Of a stretch of 64,000 nucleotides of DNA, positions 33,473-45,120 are shown piece by piece; positions within the stretch are counted from its first letter, which is position 1; every line of letters starts with the position of its first letter. The notes below the pieces were generated by a model. It worked only from the letters and a program-made list of their open reading frames with translations, made no database searches and was not told where the DNA came from. The position numbers and the translations under genes were made by a program. Origin of the DNA: Sipunculus nudus (Eukaryota; Annelida; Sipuncula; Golfingiida; Sipunculidae); NCBI GenBank assembly GCA_026874595.1, contig CM049311.1:77696453-77760452 (forward strand). Direction: 5' to 3'.

Positions 33473-36400
33473 GGTGTGTGAACTAAATGTTCTGTTTAAC
33501 ATAAGTGTGTGTGAACTAGATGTTCTGTTTAACAAACTTGTGTGTTAACTAGATGTTCTGTTTAACATACTTATGTGTGAACTAGATGTTCTGTTTGACA
33601 AACTTGTGAGTGAACTAGATGTTCTGTTTAACAAATTGTGTGTGAACTAGATGTTCTGTTTAATATACTTATGTGTGAACTAGATGTTCTGTTTAACATA
33701 CTTATGTGTGAACTAGATGTTCTGTATAATGTACTTGTGTGTGTACTAAACATTCTGTTTAATGTACATGTGTGTGAACTAGATGTTCTGTATTACGTAC
33801 TTGTGTGTGAACTAAATATTCAGTTTAACGTATGTGTGTGTGAAGTAGATGTTCTGTATAACCTACTGGTGTGTGAACCAGATGTTCTGTTTAACATACT
33901 TGTGTGTGAACTAGATGTTCTGTTTAACATAAGTGTGTGTGAACTAGATGTTCTGTATAACGTACTGGTGTATGAACCAGATGTTCTGTTTAACATACTT
34001 GTGTGTGAACTAGATGTTCTGTTTAACATAAGTGTGTGTGAACTAGATGTTCTGTATAACGTACTGGTGTATGAACCAGATGTTCTGTTTAACATACTTG
34101 TGTGTGAACTAGATGTTCTGTTTAACATAAGTGTGTGTGAACTGGATGTTCTGTATATGTACCTGGTGTGAACCAGATGTTCTGTTTAACATACTTGTGT
34201 GTGAACTAGATGTTCTGTTTAACATAAGTGTGTGTGAACTAGATGTTCTGTATTACGTACTTGTGTGTGAACTAAATATTCAGTTTAACGTATGTGTGTG
34301 TGAACTAGATGTTCTGTATAACCTACTGGTGTATGAACCAGATGTTCTGTTTAACATACTTGTGTGTGAACTAGATGTTCTGTTTAACATAAGTGTGTGT
34401 GAACTAGATGTTCTGTATAACGTACTGGTGTATGAACCAGATGTTCTGTTTAACATACTTGTGTGTGAACTAGATGTTCTGTTTAACATAAGTGTGTGTG
34501 AACTAGATGTTCTGTATAACGTACTGGTGTATGAACCAGATGTTCTGTTTAACATACTTGTGTGTGAACTAGATGTTCTGTTTAACATAAGTGTGTGTGA
34601 ACTGGATGTTCTGTATATGTACCTGGTGTGAACCAGATGTTCTGTTTAACATACTTGTGTGTGAACTAGATGTTCTGTTTAACATACTTGTGTGTGAACT
34701 AGATGTTCTGTGTAACATACTTGTGTGTGAACTAGATGTTCTGTTTAACATACTTGTGTGTGAACTAGATGTTCTGTTTAACATACTCGTGTGTGAACCA
34801 GATGATCTGTATAACGTATGTGTGTGTGAACTAGATGTTCTGTATAATGTACTGGTGTGTGAACTAGATATTCTGTATAACATACTTGTGTGTGAACCAG
34901 ATGTTCTGTTTAACATAAGTGTGTGTGAACTAGATGTTCTGTTTAACAAACTTGTATGTGAACAAGATGTTCTGTTTAACTTACTTGTGTGTGAACCAGA
35001 TGATCTGTATAATGTACTGGTGTGTGAACTAGATATTCTGTATAACATACTTGTATGTGAACCAGATGTTCTGTATAACGTACTGGTGTGTGAACTAGAT
35101 GTTCTGTTTAACATACTTGTGTGTGAACTAGATGTTCTGTTTAACATACTTGTGTGTGAACTAGATATTCTGTATAACATACTTGTGTGTGAACTAGATG
35201 TTCTGTATAACGTACTGGTGTGTGAACTAGATGTTCTGTGTAACATACTTGTGTGTGAACCAGATGTTCTGTATAACATACTTGTGTGTGAACCAGATGT
35301 TCTGTGTAACATACTTGTGTGTGAACTAGATGTTCTGTTTAACATACTTGTGTGTGAACTAGATGTTCTGTATAACGTACTGGTGTGTGAACCAGATGTT
35401 CTGTTTAACATACTTGTGTGTGAACTAGATGTTCTGTTTAACAAACTTGTATGTGAACTAGATGTTCTGTTTAACATACTTGTGTGTGAACCAGATGATC
35501 TGTATAACGTATGTGTGTGTGAACTAGATGTTCTGTATAATGTACTGGTGTGTGAACTAGATATTCTGTATAACATACTTGTGTGTGAACCAGATGTTCT
35601 GTATAATGTACTGGTGTGTGAACTAGATGTTCTGTGTAACATACTTGTGTGTGAACTAGATGTTCTGTTTAACATACTTGTGTGTGAACTAGATGTTCTG
35701 TATAACGTACTGGTGTGTGAACTAGATGTTCTGTGTAACATACTTGTGTGTGAACTAGATGTTCTGTTTAACATACTTGTGTGTGAAGTAGATGTTCTGT
35801 ATAACGTACTGGTGTGTGAACTAGATGTTCTGTTTAACATACTTGTGTGTGAACTAGATGTTCTGTTTAACATACTTGTGTGTGAACCAGATGATCTGTA
35901 TAACGTATGTGAGTTTGAACTAGATGTTCTGTATAATGTACTGGTGTGTGAACTAGATATTCTGTATAACATACTTGTGTGTGAACCAGATGTTCTGTAT
36001 AACATACTTGTGTGTGAACTAGATGTTCTGTTTAACATACTCGTGTGTGAACCAGATGCTGTGTATAACATACTTGTGTGTGAACCAGATGTTCTGTATA
36101 ACGTATGTGTGTGTGAACTAGATGTTCTGTATAATGTACTGGTGTGTGAACTAGATATTCTGTATAACATACTTGTGTGTGAACTGGATGTTCTGTATAA
36201 CATACTTGTGTGTGAACTAGATGTTCTGTTTAACATACTCGTGTGTGAACCAGATGATCTGTATAACGTATGTGTGTGTGAACTAGATGTTCTGTATAAT
36301 GTACTGGTGTGTGAACTAGATATTCTGTATAACATACTTGTGTGTGAACCAGATGTTCTGTTTAACATAAGTGTGTGTGAACTAGATGTTCTGTTTAACA

Positions 36401-37480
36401 AACTTGTATGTGAACTAGATGTTCTGTTTAACATACTTGTGTGTGAACCAGATGATCTGTATAACGTATGTGTGTTTGAACTAGATGTTCTGTATAATGT
36501 ACTGGTGTGTGAACTAGATATTCTGTATAACATACTTGTGTGTGAACCAGATGTTCTGTATAACATACTTGTGTGTGAACTAGATGTTCTGTTTAACATA
36601 CTCGTGTGTGAACCAGATGCTGTGTATAACATACTTGTGTGTGAACCAGATGTTCTGTATAACGTATGTGTGTGTGAACTAGATGTTCTGTATAATGTAC
36701 TGGTGTGTGAACTAGATATTCTGTATAACATACTTGTGTGTGAACTAGATGTTCTGTATAACATACTTGTGTGTGAACTAGATGTTCTGTTTAACATACT
36801 CGTGTGTGAACCAGATGATCTGTATAACGTATGTGTGTGTGAACTAGATGTTCTGTATAATGTACTGGTGTGTGAACTAGATATTCTGTATAACATACTT
36901 GTGTGTGAACCAGATGTTCTGTTTAACATAAGTGTGTGTGAACTAGATGTTCTGTTTAACAAACTTGTATGTGAACTAGATGTTCTGTTTAACATACTTG
37001 TGTGTGAACCAGATGATCTGTATAACGTATGTGTGTTTGAACTAGATGTTCTGTATAATGTACTGGTGTGTGAACTAGATATTCTGTATAACATACTTGT
37101 GTGTGAACCAGATGTTCTGTATAACATACTTGTGTGTGAACTAGATGTTCTGTTTAACATACTCGTGTGTGAACCAGATGCTGTGTATAACATACTTGTG
37201 TGTGAACCAGATATTCTGTATAACGTATGTGTGTGTGAACTAGATATTCTGTATAATGTACTGGTGTGTGAACTAGATATTCTGTATAACATACTTGTGT
37301 GTGAACCAGATGTTCTGTATAACATACTTGTGTGTGAACTAGATGTTCTGTTTAACATACTCGTGTGTGAACTAGATGTTCTGTTTAACATACTTGTGTG
37401 TGAACCAGATGCTGTGTATAACATACTTGTGTGTGAAAATGATGTCCTGTTTAACATACTTTTGGATGTTTTGTATAATA
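33473..37480 (+). repeat. 33-bp minisatellite, about 120 units, ending at a splice acceptor
   Basis: Unit of 33 bp with core GAACTAGATGTTCTGTTTAA and variants (GAACCAGATGTTC, GAACTAGATATTC, GTATAACGTAC, ATAAGTG). Higher-order structure is visible: the rare variant CCAGATGCTGTGTATAAC ends at 36060, 36621 and 37182, spacing 561 = 17 x 33. A 460-bp block is duplicated at about 34131 and 34591. Because the unit is a multiple of three and lacks stops in one frame on each strand, it creates open frames of about 1000 codons both ways. Neither is in frame with the WDTC1 exon at 37502, so I treat them as chance products of periodicity. Confidence 0.95.
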
Positions 37481-37501
37481 TACTTGTTATTTTCATTACA
37501 G

Positions 37502-37694
37502 TAACGGTCAGTTTATTGTTGCTGGATCAGATGATGGCTCCTTCTTTATGTGGGAGAAAGCTACGACAAACATTGTGCGTGTGCTTCGTGGAGATGAGTC
37601 TATAGTGAACTGCCTGCAGCCCCACCCTAATTACTGTATGTTAGCTACAAGTGGTATAGACCCTGTAGTACGACTATGGAGCCCTCGGCCAGAG
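37502..37694 (+). CDS. WDTC1: WDTC1 exon i: C-terminal WD repeats
   Basis: Residues 467-531. It reads NGQFIVAGSDDGSFFMWEKA, then NIVRVLRGDESIVNCLQPHP, YCMLATSGIDPVVRLWSPRP and E. It aligns with human QYIVSGSDDGSFFIWEK and ATSGIDPVVRLWNPRPE. The acceptor TTTTCATTACAG comes directly after a 4-kb tandem array, so little ordinary intron sequence remains for branch point and polypyrimidine tract. The long open frame running through the array enters this exon in a different frame and is not the gene's frame. Donor GAG|GTAAAA, phase 0. Confidence 0.98.
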
Positions 37695-37885
37695 GTAAAA
37701 CCATCTTTTTGGTCTGTTCCACCATTTGGTGCACATTTAAATATTCTAATATCTCTATAAACTGATTGATTGATCAGTTCTGAAAGGAAAGCTGCAGTGA
37801 AGGAAGGAATGAGAATGAAACCAAAGTCTTACCTTTGCAAATAATGCAAGAGATGAATTAAGTCAACATCTGATAAAGCTGATTA

Positions 37886-39052
37886 TTGTATCCGCCAAAA
37901 CGAAGTTTTGCGGATACTATGTTTTTGACCTTGTTCTGCGGTTTCGGGAGAACTCCTCTGAGACTACTGGACGGATATTTCCGAAACTTACACAAATTAC
38001 CGGGTCACATGTGAACTGGTGCCTAACCAAGTGACCTTGACCTCTGACCTTTCCTCTCTGCCTAGCATCTGTTTGTGCGTCTGTTTTCACACATAAACCC
38101 ACATATCGCAGGAACCGTTTGACCAATAAGGAAAAAAATTTACACAAATGTAGCCCTGTGATAGCTTTATAACATACACAAAAAAAAGGTGGCACCACCT
38201 GCACCCATGTTTGCACAGAGTCCATCTGTTTGTCTGCCCTAGGTTAAAATCACTCATATCTCTGCAGTGGTTTGACCAAATTACCTGAAATTCGGCATGC
38301 GTATACATCCTACATAGCTTTCTTGATTTTATGGCAGGTGGTGCCACCTACATTCACGTTCATGCTGTAGACATCCATGCTTATATCTCTGGACTCGTTC
38401 GACCAATCAGAAAAAAAAAATACACAAATGTAGCCCTTGGATAGCTTTATAACATACACAAAAATGGTGGCGCCACTAGCAGCCATTTTTGCACAGCGTC
38501 CATCCGTTGTCTGCCTTGGGTTTAAATCACTCATATCTCTGCAGTGGTTTGACCAAATAACCTGTAATTCGGCATGCGTATATATCCTGGATAGCTTTCT
38601 TGATTTTATGACAGGTTGTGCCACCTACATTCACGTTAACGCTGCAGACATTAATTCTTATATCTCCAGACTAGTTTGAACAATCATGAAAAAAATTAAC
38701 ACAAGTGTAGCCCTTGGATAGCTTTATAACATACACAAAAATGGTGGCGCCACCTGCAGGGATTTCTGTACAGCGTCCATCTGTTTGTCTGCTGTGGGAT
38801 AAAATCACTCATATCTCTGCAGTGGTTTGACTTTTCCACATGAAACTTTGCATGTGTATACATCTTGGATAGTTTCTCGTTCAAATAACAGGTGGTGCCA
38901 CCTACAATCATGTTTATGTGGCAGAGATCCATTCTAATATGTAACACATGTAACTCTATTTCCCCTTGCCACTCAATCCATGCCTCACTTCATCCGTCCT
39001 TCTCTGATTTTGGCGGATACACTTAGTCACTTGTCGACTACCCGTATTCTAG
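37886..39052 (+). mobile_element. Family A element A2
   Basis: 5' TTGTATCCGCCAAAACGAAG with foldback GTTTTGCGGAT. GGTGGCGCCACC-type palindromes recur through the body. The 3' hairpin TAGTCA-CTTG-TCGACTA region is followed by CCCGTATTCTAG|T. It is 1167 bp and lies in the last WDTC1 intron, about 190 bp after exon i. Confidence 0.7.
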
Positions 39053-39799
39053 TTCTTCACATTTTCGCCTGTCTGTTGATGATAGTGATGTATTACATGC
39101 ACAAAGATATACATATAAAAGTTATTTGTTGGGTGTTTAGTGTCATATATGTTTTGAAAATTCAATGATAAAGATCAGGTATAAACTCCTGTCACTTGCC
39201 CAAAATAGTCCTATAGGTCCTGAAGAATCCAAGAGGTAAAATCTAAAAGTTTGTTCTCGTCATGGCATTTTTCATCTCGTATAAGTCATGTAGTCCCTCA
39301 TCCACATTACTTTACTGACCAACTCTATGATAGATTTGAGTGAAAAATATCCAAATTTAAATGGGAATCAATTGTGAACCATACAAAGGCTTGGTAAATT
39401 TAAATTAGCTGACTTCTTAAGCTGTTGGGACTACTTACTGTCACCTGTCAACCATCTTGCTTTGAAAAGGGAATTACTTACCAAATATAGAGCCAAGAAC
39501 TATTAATTTTCCAATCGTATGGGTATGGGTAAGACCTCAGAAAAATGATTTTGTTTATGTATTCCAAAGCAAACAAAGCCATTGTGTCTAATACCTTAAC
39601 CATTTGTAGTCAGTCTTTTCAGCTAAATTAGCACCTGCACTGCTAGCTTTATTTCAGTGTAAGACACTATAAAAATGGTCTGTATTAATACATGGGATTC
39701 CTTCTGTACAAGAATTCCTAAAACTGTGAAGCAATGCAGTGGAGGAGGGGATATCTTTTCCAGAATTTTTAAAAAAGATTCCTGTTTATCTCAATACAG
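39053..39799. other. Last WDTC1 intron, downstream part
   Basis: Ordinary intron sequence with no recognised repeat, ending in the exon j acceptor CAATACAG. Confidence 0.5.
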
Positions 39800-39979
39800 G
39801 ATGGCTCCAAAGATGAAAGAGAAGTTGATAATTCTGATGATGCTGCGTCAGCCAATCAGAAGAGGATGAATGCTGATCCGCTGGAGGTGATGCTGATGAA
39901 CATGGGATACCGGATCACTGGTGTTCTGGATCCAGAAGAGGAAGAACGGGAAGGTCCGATCCAGTGTCGTCCGAGCTGA
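39800..39979 (+). CDS. WDTC1: WDTC1 exon j: C-terminus and stop
   Basis: Residues 532-590 and TGA at 39977-39979. It begins DGSKDEREVDNSDDAA (acidic), then ANQKRMNADPLEVMLMNMGY, RITGV, a Glu-rich stretch and IQCRPS-stop. Human ends ANQRRMNADPLEVMLLNMGY, RITG..., QCRPS, so the true C-terminus is present. Acceptor CAATACAG, phase 0. The preceding intron contains element A2. Confidence 0.98.
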   Translation, partial: DGSKDEREVDNSDDAASANQKRMNADPLEVMLMNMGYRITGVLDPEEEEREGPIQCRPS

Positions 39980-40155
39980 AAACCTGCAGGGTCTTGAAAT
40001 AGATACAAATCAATATATTATAGTTATTGAATACTCTGTAATGGTAAAACAATAGTCATGGCATAAGGGAAAGCAGTCCTGAAAATGATAAACTGTTCCA
40101 TGGTACAAACACTTGGTTCTCTGTATTTTCCAATATGAGTGATTTGTTCATTTTC

Positions 40156-41155
40156 ATGCCCCCGCCACAAAGTGGCCGGGGCATATAGTTTTACCCATGT
40201 CCGTCATTCCGCCATTCCGTCATTCCGAAATCAAACAGTTGTACAGACTTTTTTTCGCAGTGCCTGCAGATATTGGCCTGATTTTTGGTGTGTGGGCAGA
40301 TATAGACCAGTTACAGATCGAGTTTGCGTTTCGTCCCGGTTGACCTACTTTTGATTGTTTTACGGCTCCTAAACTTAGAAAATTTCATGAAAAATAGAAA
40401 TTTCATGACAAATACACATGTACGGACTTTTTTTTCGCAATGCCTGCAGATATTGGCCTGATTTTTTTTGTGTGGGCAGATATTGACCAGTTACAGATCA
40501 AGTTCGTGTTTCGTCCCGGTTGACCTACTTTTGACTGTTTGATGGTGCTCTTACATAGAAAATTTCATAAAAAAGTGCACATGTATGGACTTTTTTTCAC
40601 AGTGCCTGCAGATACAGGCTTGATTTTTGGTGTGTAGGCAGATAATGACCTGTTACAGATCGAGTTCTTGTTTTGTCCCAGTTGACCTACTTTTGACCAT
40701 TTGACTGCTCCTGAACATAGAAAGTTTCATGAAAAATAGAAATTTTAATAACAAATGCATTTGTACTGACTTTTTTTCCTCCATGCCTGCAGATACCACC
40801 CTGATTTATTATGTGTGGGCAGATAATGACAGTTACAGATGGAGTTCGCGTTTCGTCCTGGTTGACCTACTTTTGATTGTTTTATGGCTCCTAAACATAG
40901 AAAATTTCATGAAAGACAGAAATTTTTATGCAAAATGCACATGTATGGACTTTTTTTCACAATGCCTGCATATACTGGCATGATTTTTGGTGTGTTGCTT
41001 GATAATGACCTGTTACAGATCGAGTTTGCATTTTGCCCTTGTTGACCTACTTTTGACCATACGACACCTCCTGAACTTAAAAAAATTTTCAAAATTTTAC
41101 AAATGTTTCTAATTTGCCCCAGGCGGGGGCATTCGTGTCGTTCCGACACATCTAG
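40156..41155 (+). mobile_element. Family B element B3 in the probable 3' UTR
   Basis: Full element: 5' foldback ATGCCCCCGCCACAAAGTGG with CCGGGGCAT, five to six monomers of about 180 bp, then the 3' hairpin GTGTCG-TTC-CGACAC and ATCTAG|T. It begins 177 bp after the WDTC1 stop codon, in sense orientation. Confidence 0.75.
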
Positions 41156-42029
41156 TTTTCCCATGAATTATCAGTTATCAGTAAAGTATTGGTGTTAGTT
41201 TTATACAAGTCCAATATTTTACCTACTCTGGTGATGGTTTACACCAAATGCTTAAATTGTAAAAGGATATCATCTGTAAACTGCCATCTAAACCAGCTGC
41301 TTTAGGTAACTCTAGTTACAACACCTGAGCTCATGGTTAATTTAAAATCTCTTTGCAAGCTGTTATTTCACCAGGTGTCATTGCTCTTGTTGTAGGGTCA
41401 TTTTTTGCCCTTCCATATATGTTAAAAACAGCAACTTGCTAGTTTTTCTTCAGTTTTCTTCACGGTAAATTAAGAGTTATATTGCTTTTGCACCAGTTTT
41501 TTAGGAGGTTCCCACCAGTCTGTTGTCTCAGTTATGGCGGTGGTCATAGTAATCCAACCATCAGAGATTATCTGTGTTACCCTGAGGTATCTTTGATAGC
41601 TTAAGTTGTATATTGTCAAATCAGGAATCCACAGGCTCTAATAGGAAAAATGAATTTTATTTATAATGAAATTATGAAATTCTCAATTAACTCTGTGCCA
41701 TATGCTAATAAGAACTCTCATCCATGCAACGTAATTTTAAAGGTATGTACCATTACAGCAGATACCTTACGTACTGATGCTCTCTTCACCCAAATTACTT
41801 TTTTTCATATAACTCAAGTCCTTTGAACCAGTGTTTTGTACTTTATATTTTAGCATAAACCCTAGCTGGTTACCCAGGACACATAATCAGGGTGATTTCA
41901 CCTGTCAGAAAATTGTATTTTTATTCCAGTCCTTGCCATGATCTCTTGTGATTGGAATGTCCTATTTTTTATCTTCAGTTTCAGATTGTTTGGATTAAGT
42001 CTGCAATCTTTAAGATTCTGCGAGTGATA

Positions 42030-42119
42030 AATAAATATATACAGATAAAAAATGTTTTGTTATCTGATACTGTTTATTATGATTTGTTCACAGTTAATCT
42101 TTAAAATGTTGTTAATAAA
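42030..42119 (+). terminator. Candidate poly(A) signals of WDTC1
   Basis: AATAAA at 42030-42035 and at 42114-42119. The second is followed within 40 nt by T/G-rich sequence (CATGTTTTGAAGTATGGTA), the usual downstream element. Confidence 0.5.
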
Positions 42120-42329
42120 GACACGATAATTCTTAACGGGGAACTTTTCATGTTTTGAAGTATGGTATATGGAAACACAGAGGGTATTACATTAAAACAC
42201 AAGAAAAGTGTAACAAAAAAAAAGAAATAGATCTCAGATACCCTTTTTCATAACAAGAACACACTTAAACTACTCATAATTATGTGTTCCATGAGAGGAG
42301 ACGGCAGCGTCATCAGTTGGGGTTTGAAT

Positions 42330-42984
42330 CATTTCTTGTGAACGCGATAACTTTAGAACTTTTGAAATTTGATATTTAAATTGTTTCTACATATATCAAG
42401 GATTGTTTCGAAAACCAGTTGCCTTGACATTTATCTTCAGGTCAAAATTAATTTGTTTTTGTATACCATATAATTCTTTCAACCAGGTACTTTGAGGAGT
42501 TCGAAAACTAGTGGTCTTGACCTGGATTCTCAAGGTCAGATCAGCGGAATTATTGCTCATTGTTTCTACGATTTCTTGTGAACACTATAACCTTTGAAGC
42601 ATTCATTGTATTTTAAGAAAATTTGACTCGTGAAATGTTTCTACCAAAATCTCAGAAATGTGAAAAAACTGGTGACCTTGGCCTTCATCATCAAGGTAAA
42701 TCAGCAGAAATAGAGGTATTATGTTTACACTATAACTTTCGAACCACTCAATATATTTTCTTAAAATTTTATAAGTGAAATGTTTCTAGAAAAATCTCTA
42801 TAGCGTTTGGAAATCTGTGACCTTGACCTTTACCATCTAATCAGCTGGAATAGAAATCATTTCTGAACGCTTTATTTTTGAAGCACTCGGTATATTTTCA
42901 TGATCATATCGTCTTTGAAACTGGTCAAAACACATAGAAATAGAAACATTGTTCACACTATAACTTTTGAACCACTTAATATTT
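42330..42984 (+). repeat. Repeat family I, left part (interrupted by G)
   Basis: Tandem-like monomers with TTTCTTGTGAAC, CTATAACTTT, ACCAAAATCTCAGA and TGACCTTGACCTTTA. The array resumes on the far side of element G (44604-44930) with the same phrases. Confidence 0.55.
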
Positions 42985-44603
42985 AGGGCCCCGCATGAAA
43001 AGCGGGTGCCCTATAGTAATCGACCTGTCCGTCTGTCTTGCCGTCCGTCTGTCCGTCCACAAATGCTTTTCCGGATGATAACTCCAGTTAGGATTGACGG
43101 ATTGAGTTCAAACCTGAAATATGTATTAACCATCAATTATGCAAGATCCCTATCGATTTTGGGTTCCGGAGATCAGAGGTCAAAAAAGTTATTCACAGTT
43201 TGGTGTTAAATTTTAGGTCCCTCTTTCAGCAGGGTAGAAATCATAATTGTAACCATAATTGTTTATTCTACCTTAACAGTAGGACATGTCAACAGCAACG
43301 AGGCATGGTATATGGTCACAGTCAGCCATTTTTCTGTAAGTTATGCGGTAAAAACCATTACTGAACACCTAGTAAGGTTGCACTCTCTTAGCAAATATGC
43401 ATGCAAAAGGACACACATTGTTAAAACAAAAACTCGTAAAAAGTATTTCATATAAGGTCCCCAGACTCACGGCAGTGATGGACCTTTTGATGAACAACAT
43501 CATGTTTGAAGATGGGTGACCTTGATGGTTTTTCAAGGTCACAGAGGTTATAATGCTAAAATGATGTTAACCAAATAGCTCGCAAACAATTTGACTAACA
43601 CTCACTTAACTTGCACCAGTAATGTTTGTTATGAAGGGCTAGGTCAAGTTCGAAGATGGATGACCTTGACAGAGGCGATAATTCTCAAATGATGTTAATG
43701 CAATAACCCGCAAAGAATTTGATGAACAATCAAATTTGTATCTGCATAATAACTCCCTAACATATGATGGATAGGATTCAAACATAAGATGTATCACCCA
43801 TGGCCTAAGGGAGAAGCTTATTGATGTTTGGGTCAGAAGGAAAAAAAAAGTAATACACAGTTTGGTGTTCAGTTGCTGGTGTCTCCTTCAGCAGGCCAGA
43901 AATGGATGAATCTTTTTCGAGTCACTCGTGTACAGCAGCTTTACATTTTCACAGCATATTTTGCACAGACAATTTGAAGATTCCCCAGAAAAGGATACAC
44001 TGGCCCAACGCACCACAGTGGCTCTCATTTAGACCATGTTTGGACAAATCTATCTCCACTTCCAACATCTCAAGGAATTTGGACCTATTATAGTGACCAT
44101 CAACAAACTTGCATTGATATTCATATGTAGCCATTCTACACATCACAGCGCATCTGTAGACCCAAGAACATCTGAATCTCAGTTCAAGAGAATGACCATT
44201 TTATCACTACTAACCAACAGCTGACTCTCTCTAATACTACAAGGTTCATGTAAAGACTCAAGCCTCACATATAATAAGGCCAATTCAACATACAAATACT
44301 GGAAAAAATTTTGACACAGCCCAGCCAAGACTTCAACCAAGAATAATTGGCTCAGGTAAACAGAAATACAGTAACTAAAAATGCATGCAGTTCTTTTATA
44401 TCATGATTTTGATAGCTTTGAACATTTTCACTTTACCATATCTTTTCTTCCAGTTTATACATGTCAGCTGTTCTTTACAGGTTCTTTAATTTTCAAATAT
44501 CAATCTTTCAGCCCATGCTACCAAAGTACACCAAATTCACAGTACTTCAATTTATAATGACTGCATCTTTTGCGGGGCCCTTACTGACCTATCAGTTTTC
44601 TAG
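42985..44603 (+). mobile_element. Family G element (Helitron-like)
   Basis: 5' foldback: AGGGCCCCGCATGAAAAGCG continues to GGTGCCCTATAG. Then CTGTCCGTCTGTCTTGCCGT follows. The body has two related halves (CACAGTTTGGTGTT at 43195 and 43857). The 3' end has a hairpin ACTGA-CCTA-TCAGT, then TTTCTAG|T. It is inserted in repeat family I, which continues at 44604. The open frames inside (43902-44224) are not recognised proteins. Confidence 0.55.
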
Positions 44604-44940
44604 TTCTTTGTTAAATTTGATACATGAATTGTTTCTACCAAAATCTCAGACGTATTCGAAAACTGGTGACCTTTTCCTTCATCTTCAAGGTCAATTCAGC
44701 AGAAAAAGAAATTTGTTGTGAACTTTTAGTTTTGCACCATCCAGTATTTTGATGAAATTTCATACATGAATTTTTTTCCACCAAAATCGTAGATGAGATC
44801 AAGCACTGCTGACCTTGACCTTTATCTTCAAGATCAAATCTCCAGAAATCTAGGATTTTTTGTCAAACCCAGGCTTTTGAAGTAGTCCGAATTTTTTTCC
44901 TCAACGGAAGGAAACTCTTCAAAACTATTTTGAATCAAAC
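44604..44940 (+). repeat. Repeat family I, right part
   Basis: Continues the monomers seen at 42330-42984 (GTTTCTACCAAAATCTCAGA, GGTGACC, TTCAAGGTCA). Nothing coding. Confidence 0.5.
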
Positions 44941-45120
44941 CATTAAAGGGGGTCATGCCCCCAATTCAGTTCACCTCTCATATTAGAATTTTACTGAATG
45001 GGTGGCTACATCCGTTAACACCATTAAAATGCTTATATCTCACACATGCTGCCGCCTTAGTGTACTCACTGTACTTGGTTTTTAGGCCAAACTTGGAACA
45101 GTTTGCAACAGAAATGATTT

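Larger units (their letters stand above)
7602..39979 (+). other. WDTC1: WDTC1 gene, coding span (5' exons outside window)
   Basis: Ten exons join into one 590-residue reading frame (1773 nt with stop); all nine introns are GT-AG with compatible phases. The product aligns along its length with vertebrate WDTC1 (677 residues in human): WSAAEDG, YYVAGHLP, LLVN-GGEQ-YLFD, NRAAAYMKR, LKAHFRLARCL, CGHCNTTTDIKEANFFG, GDESIVNCLQPHP, ATSGIDPVVRLW, QRKMNADPLEV-like and QCRPS-stop. In animals WDTC1 (Drosophila adipose) is a substrate receptor of the CUL4-DDB1 ubiquitin ligase linked to fat metabolism. That role is family knowledge and was not tested here. Roughly 95-100 N-terminal residues are missing. 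Introns range from 563 to 9169 bp, mostly filled by mobile elements. Confidence 0.97.
39980..42135 (+). other. WDTC1: Probable WDTC1 3' UTR
   Basis: No AATAAA occurs in the first 170 bases after the stop, and the next 1 kb is transposon B3. Sequence after 41156 is unique and AT-rich, reaching AATAAA at 42030 and 42114. If these are the real signals, the 3' UTR is about 2.1 kb and includes B3. The alternative is a non-canonical signal before 40156. Confidence 0.5.

Noticed and set aside
33473-37480. CRISPR-like direct repeats
   Set aside because: Units are contiguous without spacers, and the context is an animal intron.
34591-37605. 1004-codon plus-strand open frame as a repeat protein gene
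   Set aside because: It is made entirely of a 33-bp minisatellite inside a WDTC1 intron. It enters exon i in the wrong frame, and a similar frame exists on the opposite strand. No promoter or splice context supports it.
43902-44224. Overlapping open frames in element G as a gene
   Set aside because: No domain resemblance. They lie inside a repeat with transposon ends and overlap on both strands.
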